The notes under the pieces are model-generated. The model searched no databases. It had not been told where the DNA came from and saw only the letters and a list, made by a program, of their open reading frames with translations. Below, piece by piece: positions 1-12,567 of a stretch of DNA of 64,000 bases. The DNA comes from Glandiceps talaboti (lineage: Eukaryota; Hemichordata; Enteropneusta; Spengelidae), in contig NC_135557.1 of NCBI RefSeq assembly GCF_964340395.1, positions 14,082,661 to 14,146,660 of the forward strand, given 5' to 3'. The translations under genes were made by a program, and so were the position numbers. Numbering within the stretch: position 1 is the stretch's first letter; each line of letters starts with the position of its first letter.

Positions 1-838
1 CATACAAAGCACTCAAAGTGCAAAAGTCTTAATTTGGAGTTCTTTATTTGTTATTGCCACACTTCTATTTTATACACAGGTTGGTATTTAAGAAGTAAGG
101 AGACCAATAAAGTGAGATGTGGGCTAAAAGTGTACTAGCTGGAACTGGAGCGTTTTAAAAAACAATTTGTTACATACAGCAAGTTACTCGTAATATAATA
201 TAATATAATATAGCATAACATAACATAACATGACATAACATAACATAACATAACATATATTATATAATATAATATATAAAATAAAATGCAATGCAATACA
301 ATACAATACAATACAATGCAATACAATACAATACAATACAATACAATACAATACAATACAATACAATACAATACAATACAATACAATACAATACAATATA
401 ATATGACATAATATAATATGACATAATATAATATACAGTGAACAGTTTCGCATCATCTGTGGCTAAATGCATTTTTGTAGATGTGCAAGGTAACTCAACT
501 GAAACATATTTCTTGGTCCCCACCAAGAATAAGCGCCTTCAACTCAGATCATCATTTCAACATGTTTCTTTACTGCATATGAATAATTACCTACCAGCAA
601 TTAACAGGTAAAATGTCTAATTAATGGTGTTTTAACAATTGTCAGTGAATATGTTGTGGTGTTATAAAGATACTCCAGTTACAATTAGTACAGTTTTAAC
701 CTGGTAACAGATTCATAACGCTGTATGATATTTCACATTTTCAAAAGATAGGTGAAATAGGACAGTTGAAATTGTTAAATCAGGTTGCTATGGACTGTCA
801 CAGCCAGGCAGAGATTTGTCATTTAGAAGGTCATAGTT
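1..838. other. Downstream flank of gene 1 with no gene seen
   Basis: Holds the probable 3' untranslated side of gene 1 and a long pentanucleotide block (about 193-430). No convincing coding segment is seen. Translations across the block are repeat artefacts. Confidence 0.6.
193..430. repeat. Pentanucleotide microsatellite block
   Basis: Runs of AATAT, ATAAC and mainly ATACA units; the purest ATACA run is about 297-398, with ATAATATGAC variants at the right end. Confidence 0.9.
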
Positions 839-1055
839 TTAGAAAGTTCCGTTACGGTAAATACATTTATTAAGGCCTACAGTGTCTGTTGATGTAAACA
901 TACCAGTTTTGTTCTCAGCCAAAGCGGGTTTCTCACAGATATATTTGTTTGTAGCATTTCTTGTACATACTATATCTTGCCAATGCTTTGTAGAGTAGAG
1001 GTTATAAAGAAATATTGCCCCACAATTTTCGTATTTTCCGCCATCCGGTTGGAAA
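839..1055 (-). CDS. Gene 1 exon 14: C-type lectin domain end with QPD motif, and stop
   Basis: Encodes aa 976-1047. Gln978-Pro979-Asp980 sits at the primary calcium/sugar site, followed by ENC, WQD (1001-1003), C1006 and YICEKP. QPD is the galactose-type signature of C-type lectins; WQD in place of WND may weaken calcium binding. A 28-residue tail with one extra Cys ends at a stop at 841-839. A composite repeat begins about 20 bases upstream of the acceptor. Confidence 0.88.
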
Positions 1056-4000
1056 CTCATAACAAGAACAGATATTATAATATTATACCCTGTACGAGCC
1101 AAGTTGAACAACAAAATATGGAATATATACGCTGTCCGCGCGTTCTACGCCACGACAACGCACGTCCATGTCACGACAACGCGTGTCTACGTCACTGGTT
1201 CTGATGTGTTCGAAATATGAGTCAAAGCGTTCAAAATTGCCATTACTTTCTTCGGATTTTCTTTGATATGTTGGCACTGGTATAAATTATCTTTAATCTT
1301 ATTCACCATTGTTTTTCTTCATTCAGCCAGACAATACTCGTGACCTATATGGTTGTCACTGCTTGTCTAGCAACTCGTAGTGACAAAGGCCCCCTAGGTC
1401 ATTCGTATTTGCCTTTGGCTAAACGAAGAAAAGTATTGGCCAGGGGAATAACATCTCGTTGGTTCAAATGTTATCAAATACATCCATTTCATACATATGT
1501 TGAGGTTTTCAGTTTAAGTAAATCCTTCCCACCTCAGATAAAGTTACAGTTAATGTCTATATAAGTTATAAACAATATATTCATGTATAAACACTTCATG
1601 TAAATCATTTGAGATACACTAACTCAAATCATATGATGATAGCACACAAACGTAACTACCATGTCCACCATCACCATAGTCAATTATGATACATACATTA
1701 CATATAATATAGACTTTAATGATTGGCTTAGATCGCATCACGTGGTATAGGTTAGTGACCCCAATTTGAATATTGTGGCACTAATCGCATTCTATATGTC
1801 TATGAGCAATACTCAGGCATTAATAGACGTCATATTTTGTTATGAAGCAACTATTTCCTTTAGGTTTTAGCTTTAGGAAATAATCGCCCGCATAACAAAC
1901 GTCGGGCTAATAGTTCTCTACTGAAGAATTATGAGAAAAAAAGATCAGATAAAATATATATACCTTTCAAAACTCCAATCAGTATAGGTGAGGGGTACTC
2001 CGTCTACCCATTCATATATACCTTGACCTTCAACTTCTTGTAGGCCTATTGAACAAGTTTATGATGTTATGAATGCGGATTTTATAGAACAATTACACAA
2101 TTTACTATCAATGTAAAGTTTCTATTCCACTAAATATGTATTACCCATCTACAGTTTGTGGTGATTGGCCTAGAAGACATTAATATAGTATGTAATGGTC
2201 AAACATAATTAACATGCGGTGACACATGTCCATGAGAAGCTGACGCAATACATCAATTCGCCTAACAACGTCGCCAGAGAATGGTACGAATTTTGCAATG
2301 TTCATTTGATTAATGGTTGTTTGTGTCATGTACTTGTTAACATACTTTGGAGACAGACACAACAACGCCCAACATAAGCATGTGTACATAGTCATGTGTT
2401 TTCATTTACATACATAATTAATGGATGCATACATAATTTACTATCAAATATATGTCCATCGAAACACTGTAGAGTTCTAATTAGTCAATACTAATTAAGT
2501 AAATGCAAACTATTTCTCTATGGCAATGACGAACGTGGATCAGAAATCTATGAAATGAGATATTGGTTTCTGAGAGTTTGTTTAACTTGTCTCGACTTTT
2601 GAAAATTATCATTTGCTTTTAAATGTGACTGTGAGATGTTCAGTGTACTAATTCATGTAACATTCAAGTGATCTGTACGTGAGAGAGAAACAAGTATAAC
2701 ACTATGTAACAGTAGGTATCAACAGTGTAGAGTTAGACCAAGGTGACAGCAGTTTGCTGTGTAAGTAGAGGATGCGTGTACTTTACCATTGTTCTATTAT
2801 CGGTGATGACTTAACAATGTCATTATACCATGACTTCCTGATTTCTATCTTTCACCTATATTGCTACTATCGGACAGCCTTTATATACCAGGTGCTTTAG
2901 TGGCTGATAACCTGTATTATCGTCAGAGCAAAAACACTCAACCACCCGGGCTGTCACGCTCGCGAGCTGGCGTCTGTTGCCTGAGGCAATGTGTTATTAG
3001 AATGTATTAAGTACATACCTATATACGTAAATGTTCGAGGTTCGTTCGAAAGTATTTTATGAACTATCCATGCTTCTGTCTCAGTTGAAATGCTGACTAA
3101 GTGAGATTCCATTTGCTTGCAATTTTGTTCGGCTTCAATCCATGTTATTTTTCTAGACAACCTTTCAATGTTATAGCACGATTTTCCATGTAATTCCCAC
3201 TCCGAACCTCCATCACATGAAAAGACTGCACAAACAATAGGATACAAGTATTTTTATTGATAAAAATATCGATTTAAAAAAAATATTCCAACACAACAAT
3301 TTACTAACATTGATTGAAGGTCATAATAATTATATTCATATTTAGCTCCGCTGTCAGCGAAAGCTGAAAGCGTAGCTTTAGGTATAGGTGGGTATTGAGG
3401 TATAGAGAGTAGAGTGAATCATAGGTGTCCGTCAAACTTTTATATTTTTACTATCTACTCCGGAAGTGACAGTCGGAATTCTTCGATATTTGGTGTGCAT
3501 GTTCCCTGGGGGGAGGCTATTCAGATTTGTTCATGCCAAGTTGATCTGTGCCATTTTCAATTTTTTATGATTTTTTTTCATAAAATGTCATTTTCATCAA
3601 CTCCTTGAAAACCTCTTATTAGATTGCTTTGATATCTGGCGTGTTGATGCGCAGGGGGTAGCTTACTCAGATTTGTTAATTTCAAGTCAGCACATCCTCA
3701 TTTTTATTTTTTATGATTTTTTTTTTGTAATTTGAAAAAAAAAATGGATATGTTAATGAGCATAATGACCGACGCCATATTGGAAATCAGTCGACGAGAC
3801 TTTAAGTAAACTGCCACTTTTCAAAAGACACTATTGACGTCAAACAAGCAATGTAATATGTGCTATAGTCATAATTCTACGCATTGGGCGCCCAAATGAC
3901 AAGCGTTTGTTCGAAACAGGGTTGTAAACTTCAAATCCAATTCTGCACCTTTCTACATAATCAGCCAGTCCGCAACATCCTCATTTGCATACTCTATCCT

Positions 4001-7000
4001 GATTCGACCAGAAGCTGAAGGTGACCTCATTTGACCGAGCGATTTTCCACAGCAAGTATCTTGAGTATCAACACAGGACGTTCTTGGTACTCACTAAAAT
4101 CACACTTCAGACCCACTATAAAAGTGTGATGTTTTCAGATAACATGTAATTTGTGGTTAATTCTATATTGTCGTGCAATTTGGAATGACAGTGAACCAGA
4201 ATTCAGACAACTTGCGTAAGGAAGGGCATGCCAGGCATGCGGTTGAAGTTATGGCCGACAGTTCACATGTAAAGTTAAACGACATGAACGTGTCTTGCCT
4301 TTCCAAAATGCAAATATTTGGCAAGTAAAAATAATTAAAATAATTACAACTTTAATTTGGCTTCAGACTTTGCATTATGTTTTGCGTATCTTTCCCCGTT
4401 TTACATGTAAATCCGAAAAGGTTCTCTCTCATGTCATCAGTGTCAGTGATCATACCGCGCGGGACTGCTTTGAGTACGAGCGAAGTGAGGCATGTTGAGG
4501 TATTTTGTTGAGAATTATAAATATTGCGAAATGTCAAGTACAAGGTTTAAATACAATGGAATGATGAAAAAAATGGCAGAGTCTGCTGACAGGCGCCGGT
4601 CACAAGAAACACTGTGAATTAAAATATCAGACGATGTATGTATTAATCGCCGACAATCCACCCGTATGCACGAGGGACTAACCCGGAAGCAAGTCGTTGT
4701 CAGCCATACGTTACAGTGGTAACATCGTCCGAGAAATCGCTGCGTTCAGAGTGTCATTATTCACAGAATTGTTGTTTTCGAGTGAAAACCCGTCTTGAAT
4801 TGTATAACTCTAACAAATGAAGACATGTCAAGTTATATTTTGAAAGTTGTATCGCTAGTTTGAGACGATTTTCTCACGTACTATAGTACTATCGAGGCTT
4901 ACTTGGAAGTAGTAGGACCTTACTCCAGTTCATCGGGAAGTTTAGCCAGTCCGATAATTCTTTCTGGTTTAGTTTACAACACTTTTGATCACGCAGATTT
5001 TGTTGTTGTGATGAAAAGAAATAAAAAAAAAGATCATTTCAACCATTTCGTTGTGTTTTCTTTGTGAAAGGTAACCGAACATGAACGAGTGTTACCATTG
5101 TAACGTATGGCTGAGAATGACTCTCTTCCGGGTACTTGAGATCAGTGTCGCCGTACGGAAACTAAGATGGCGATTAATACATTTCTTCCCTATATATATC
5201 TACCACAACTAGTACAAGTTGAATGTTGTTGACTTTGTAAATTTGTTAGAAAATTGAAATTCAAATTGCCTCAAAATTATTTTAGATCCCTAGTTTATTT
5301 CATCCTCTTTTTTTTCTTTTTCTTGTGTGCATTTCCCAGTCATTTTTTTCTGAGATTTTGTGCAATTTTTCATACAGTAGATTTTTGTCATAAAATGGTG
5401 ACTATGGTATAAAAGTACAATACATTACCAACTTTTGTGTAAAATGTGTTTTATAGTGAGACATCATATGAAACCACTAACCACTTTATTGCATCGCTAA
5501 AACAAAACTGCATAGTGAAGAGCTGAAGACCTGAACCACTTCTACATGTCACCAAAATAAAAAATTAAATTAAAAAAAAAACAGCGGAGCTATTCTGACC
5601 GATAGGTCGCTTGTTTAATTGTTAGTTTTTGACTTTTGGTACTATTCTAGTTTACTTTTGACATAGATATCAGAAAGTATACATCAACACCTCTATATAA
5701 ATAATGAGTACCGCATTCTTACCCTACAAATGGCCGAACTAACGTCCATAGCAATTTAAAGTGCGTTCTAAATAGTACAAGCAGCACCTGCTAGTTTGTT
5801 TATTTAGTATTCAGAATCAGATTCGGATTCGGATTCGGATTCAGATTCAGATACGTTGTTGGCACATGTATAAAAACATTGGACTATGACTATTCACGAC
5901 CGTTAGTACAAAAGGACGGATAAAAAGACAACTAAGTGAAAAATCAGGACTATTTTAAAAACCGTATTGGGGGAGACTAACATTTTTCTCCTACAACCTT
6001 TGATGATTTCTTTATGCTTCGATAACGTTGACAAGAGCGTAAAAGATTGACAATACTTGACTCGTGTGTCATTGATGTTGCTCACGTATAATCTTAGAAT
6101 GAAATATGGAGTCAAGTGAAGAATAAATCATGAAGTTTTGGTTCCTGAAGTCTATGTGAAGGTGACGTAATTTACATGTTCATCTCTGGATGTGATACAA
6201 CGAACTTAAATAAAAGAGTAATATCACCATGTCTTTTTACACAATAAAGCATCCATTGGGGTGATGTATACTCAGGGTCATGAGGTAATATATGGTAAAA
6301 ACTAGTTACTCAATCAAAGCTCACATGTATAATTTACTACCTATCAGAAAGACTGGAGTTTCAACAGGGATCCAGACTGAAATGCTCCGATGCAAAGGAC
6401 TATGGGATTATCTGTGGTTATCGTAATACCTAATCTGGAGCTACCGATAAAACAAACTTCCAACAATGTTCAGTGTGACTATGAATTGATTATTTGTGGT
6501 CACAAACAATGTATCAACATTGTTCGCAATGCTAATTGATTAGTATTATTTTTTATCACATTCCCCATGATGCAACATTCAACATGGCGGGTATACAAGT
6601 TCCCTATTAGACGACATTGTCTTGTTTACATCTCACACAACAACTTTGTTGGACAGTACAATATAATTACTTTGGAACCATGCGGTAAATTGGAAACGAA
6701 TACGAAGTTTCGACCCGTCTACTAGAGACCTTGATCATGCAATGAGTTAATTATTAAGCGTTAATGTTTATCTCTGAACTGGCGGAACCACGAACAATAC
6801 GAATTACGAAAACAAATTACAGGCACTGAAATGTTACATTTTGTCTAACTGTAAACACAAATAAACAGATTTGTGTTTAAATCGTCTTTGTTTCGTCCGA
6901 CAGTGATTTGGGTTTTTGTTCACAGTGAGATAAAGTATATCATGTTATGTGCTTGCATATGATACGGTTTGCTTTTTATCTGATGTAATTTGAAATAAAA

Positions 7001-9317
7001 AGCGTTGTATGAGACCACCGTACTGCTAATGAAAGTGTGTACCGGTAGTCACTCTGATTTGGTAGTAACATGCAAATGAAAAGCCCTGTCTGTATTTACC
7101 TTGTGGAGTCGTACCACCTGTAGGGACAATGACATCCTGCATTACGTATGATGCTTTGAATCCCAGACTTCCATCATCCTTACTATCTGATGTGAACACT
7201 ATGTATAGTTGATTCAGATTTGAAGTTATAACATCCTGCGGTGGATTACGATTACAAAATCGTCCATGGAGAAATTCTTCACTTGAATTTCCATCGTAAA
7301 CCTGTAAAAAGTCTGTTGTACAGATGGGATGCCGTTTGTTTAGGTCAAATTCATCGAATATTAGAGTTATATATTGATTAATTTTGGCACTGATAATCCA
7401 TGAACATCTACTTCCTTTGGGATAAGGATGCGGATAATCTATCGATGAGATTAATCCCTTTGGTAATGAACATGTCAATCCATTGAAACATACTCTGTTT
7501 ATATCACTACACGATAGAAGGTCTGGAAAAAATAAAACCATTACAAATAAATAATCATACTTTCTATTACATTCTATTACATTCTATTGCTTATTATTTT
7601 GTAGACATGTGTTTTAATATGAACTCTACTTTATCTCTATATTAGCAGTTATTTTGATTTCAAGATTAACCGGATATCTCTATATTCAACATCAGTATAC
7701 TGGTATAATATATATTATGCAAATTAAAAATCTATTCTGTTTTCTTAATACGAAACAGGGAAAAACATTCCAAGTTCAAATATAAAGCACGGGTTCATAC
7801 CATCTGAGATTCTTATGTAGTAGTCAACTTCTAGCGACGGTTCAACTTGTTTGTCAATCATCCAGTGTGTTTCAGGGCCATATGTACAGAAATTTTGTGT
7901 TCTTGAATACATGAAATATTTGCATATAAAGTCTTCTTCTTCTAGACACACGTATCGACATTCTTCAAAAGAGAGCCTACGAAATGTACGATCATCTCCA
8001 TATGCATACCACGAAAACCTATAATTTCTCCGGTAGTAGAATTCGTTTTCAATATTCCCTGGAAAATAAATCAAATTTAATAGACTTAAATACATCACAT
8101 GATGTCACGAATATGGGAAATATCACAAGCGTTTGGTACATATAAAATGTACTTAATGTATTATTCTAGAATTACTATCAATAAGATGGCCAAAAAGCTT
8201 ACGAAATATTTACATAAATTTACAGACAGGTAGTGAAAACATGAAAGGTCAAAGGTTGACAGATTGAAATGTCGCCATTTCAAGTGTTAAGTCGCCTATT
8301 TAACATGTTCTCGTATACACAGAAATGTCTTCTACTCTTCTCCATACTTGCATACTTGTCAACACATTTGCATATTTAATATCATATTTTGCATATCCAA
8401 CATCATATTATCATCATACTTTCTTAAGCTTGAATCGGATTTCATCTTTTTTTTTACATCTAAGAGGAGCGTAGCAGAAAGTTGTGCACACCTACATATA
8501 TTTTCATCGGCACGCGTCATGCATATCTCTCACGGACAGGATAAAGGTCACATCCAAGTAGGAGGGGTCAACACATAGGTGGATAATACAACAATCCCAA
8601 TGGAGCAATATTGCTCAATGATGCAAAATAGGAGAGCTGTACTTAACAAAAGTATACTTTGGCAAAAACAAAGATCTACTTACCGAAATCGAGTTGTGGA
8701 CACCCATAGAATTCAACTACACCACCAGCCTTATATGGATCTTCATAGGGGACAAGTTTGATATATCTTGTATGTATCGGAGGACACAGAGAATTAAATG
8801 CGAATGCAAAAATAGCATTCGTATTTATAAACATCTATAAAACAAGGAACAATATTATAGAAAATGTTGAGCTCATTTGAGCTAGTTATGTTGTCGTGTC
8901 ATTTTGTTTTCACGTCTGCCTCTTTTCCTTTGATATTTGCCTATGCTGTTATGAGTCAAAAATCTACGGGATCGCTACTAGCGGCAATAAAGATATTCTA
9001 TAAACTTTGGGTTCTTGAGAGTCATTATTTATATTTAGGGACGACTGTCACTTGTAAACTGTAGTAAATATGGTTAGCTCAGCCGTTCCTATTGACTCTA
9101 CAGTGCATTAGTTACCTTAATTATAGAGACCCTCCTCTCCTCTGCACTGCAGAAGATATATAAGTTCGTAGTAAAGATAACTATGAGACAACTACATTGA
9201 TATGGTGCGACAAACGTTTCAATACAGATAAACTTAGTATGGCATGACTTGAGTTCGAACACCTTGGACGTGTCCTTTTGTTCGAACTCAAGTCATGCCA
9301 TACTCAAGTCCATCTGT

Positions 9318-9352
<35 letters not shown>

Positions 9353-12179
9353 GATCAAAACATTTATAGAGCGCCTGTATCCAATACGAGGTAGAGTTCA
9401 GAGGCGCTGTACAGTCAACACGTTTTGAAACGTATTGAAACGTTTGGTTTAAACTTATGCTTTTTTGAATCCTGACGCTTCGACTGTGCACAGACACTCT
9501 CTTTCAAGGGCTAAAATACTTTTTAAAAAAGTATGAATATCGAAATAGAACAAAAAGCTATATAAAACTGTGTAATTAATAAAAGAGGAAAGAGCAAAAA
9601 CTGAAAGGGTAAGAGACTAGAACAGTAAAATGGCCTACCTAAAAAAACTAAAGAGTGCCAGTTTCAGTTTTTCTTCTTTACTCTTTTATTTTTACACAAT
9701 TTACTCATTTGATTGGCTTTGTTCTTTGCTTCATAGTTTTTTGTTGTATTTTAGCCCTTAAAAAGACTGTCTGTGTACAATCGAAACGTTTGGATTTAAA
9801 TAAGGCAGCAGTTTTAATCAGACTTGGACTTGTCCTTTTATTCGAACTCAAGAAGATATAGTTAGATCAATCATTGGTATAGATTATGATTTATGACGTA
9901 ATAGCTACCTAAATACAACATGACGTTTTATTTACACGACTCCCACAAACACGACTCTCACAAACTGTGCATTAGGTCAAGTTTGCTACGTCATTGCTAT
10001 GGTCTACAGTGTATGGCGTCATAGTTACCTTAGTACGACCGTCTCCACTGCTGTAGTAAACATAGTTAGATCCATCGTTGCTATATTCTAGAGTGTATGA
10101 CGTAACAGTATGATAAATTTTCTTATTCAATTTGAGTGAAATTATAGACACACCAGTGACACGGTTCGGCATTAGAAAATCAAATATGAAGTGTGGATTG
10201 TTGTCATCATTAGTGGGCAGCCAAAAGAAAATGATAGTTTTTGGTTCTCCGTCAGACGCTATAATGAATTCCACGTAGTGGGTATACCTGAAATTTATGA
10301 CCACCACACCATCGTACACAGGCCAGGGATGCCAAGTACGACGATCACTCACTCCTAACGGAAAAAAGCAAGGACTGCATGTTGATGACATGCCTAAAAG
10401 AGACCAAAAGATTCGTTAATCATGTTGAGGTGTAAATATAATTAGATATTTCTATATTTCTTATTATTATATTACTGGCAATGGTATAATTATATTATTC
10501 TCCAAAATTGTTCTTCATTCAGTTGGAAAATACTCATCCAGCGACTAGTATTGACAAAGGCCCCTTAAGTCACTCGTATTTACCTTGGCTGAATGAAGAA
10601 GAATATTGAGAATACTATCTAAATATTGACTCATCTTTAATATTCAACGTTCTTCCATTTGTCCTAAAACAAATTGATTGATAATATTAAACAATTATCA
10701 AAGCATCACAATATACACCAATATTGATAATAGGAGGTAAAAGGGATAAAAACGATAAAAATTCAAAAACAACAACTAAATTCCTTTCCTTCAAAAATGT
10801 CACAAACTACAAATAAAAAGCAGACATCTCTCTTTTTTCTAAAAAAAACAAAAAAAAACAACCTAAACCTAACTATCAGACAAAGACTTGCTTAAACATA
10901 TGTCTTGAATTTCCGTTTAAAAGTGAGTTGCAGTGTCTGAGCTCACTTGGTAAAACACTTCTCAGCATTGAAGCTGTAGGTGAAAAAGCTCATTGACTGA
11001 AATCTCCGTCTTAATGTTATCAGAGCTGATAGCAATTTCGATTAAAGAAAATAGGCAGTAATACTACAACACATAGTATGATAGACAGTATCTCCCGCAA
11101 ATCAAATACATAAGCCTGAGAACAGTATCCAGAGTATAGAAGGTTCTATTACCTCTTTCTTGATATTTGGGAACACAGAAGGCATGGCTGTCTTTATCTA
11201 CTCTGTGTTCTTGTTTCGCTACCATAGCAGAAAACAAATTGTATCCATTGTACCACGTTTCGGAAGGCACAATAATATAGTCTTGATATCGATTCTCACT
11301 CCAGAGATATTCACCGGTACCTAGTCCGAAGAAAAAAGCTTTTCGAACATCCTCGTATGGTGCTATAACGCTTTGTTTCTGCTCGCATCGACGACAAGCC
11401 TCAGTGTAGGTGAAAGGTCCTATAACAACGTATGGTATGGCTGTGAGAAAACAAAACTTTACCATTACTATATTATCAGATACAGAAACAGTTGAATCTT
11501 TTAAACAGCAGGAACCTACCCACAATAACACACTTGATGTGATCCACCTTATTTTACTGGAAATATTAGGGAGTTGGTCACTTTTAACCGGCATAGGGTT
11601 GGTCTTTTGGTGCTCAGTTACGTTGGGAGGGGGTAATTTGGAATTTTGGGTTTTGCATTTTGTGGTCGTGCAATATCTTAATAACGACGGCAATTTGACA
11701 AAACCTTCTACTGTGAGTGCATACTCCTCAAGCATATATTTTTAAAAATCGGGAAAAAATAATGGCAAGTTGGAACGCTTTTACACATATCTCGACTGCC
11801 ACAGAACCAGTGATGTTGACATGGGTTATCATGACGAAGAACGACCTGGGTATATAATCCATATTTTCTGTTCAAATACAAGTACATTAACAGAGGAACA
11901 TAAAACATTTACACATACCTGTTTCACATCTCATTCCACTGTAGCCCCAAGGACAAAGACAGGTGAATTCCTTATAGATCACGACGCAGGTACCACCGTT
12001 GTAGCAGTGTTCATTATCACATAAGCCTTGATCAGGGATGTCTTTGTTTAAGAAACCAACGATAGGTCAATAGACTATGCTAGCTTGGGATGGTCAGTGG
12101 ATTGAAAGTTTAACTGGCTCCAAGCCACAAGTGCAACGCTTGGAGGTAAGTAAATGATCTGCATTTAACCTTAGTACAT

Positions 12180-12244
<65 letters not shown>

Positions 12245-12525
12245 ACACACACATACACATCCACGCGAGAGTATTTCGAACTTCATTGAGCTACATCGTT
12301 TGTCGTCTGATGATCGCTGTTAAACATGAAACATTGTGTCACAGATTATACGTGTCTTACTAAGCACTGTGTTACTTGTACCACTGTATGCATTGAACAA
12401 TATTTACTCCATCCGTATTCAGTTTACTTATATTGATGTGTGTTTGTTTGTTTGTTTGTTTGTTTGTTTGTTTGTTTGTTTGTTTGTTTGTTTGTTTGTT
12501 GGTTGGTTGTGTTATGTTTGTTAGC

Positions 12526-12567
<42 letters not shown>

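Noticed and set aside
5903-6115. 70-residue minus-strand open frame in gene 1 intron 11
   Set aside because: Including it would need splice sites in compatible phase that I could not find, and the CUB to lectin junction is already in frame without it.
11410-11745. 111-residue plus-strand open frame
   Set aside because: Overlaps gene 1 exon 7 and its intron on the other strand; no domain and no splice logic.
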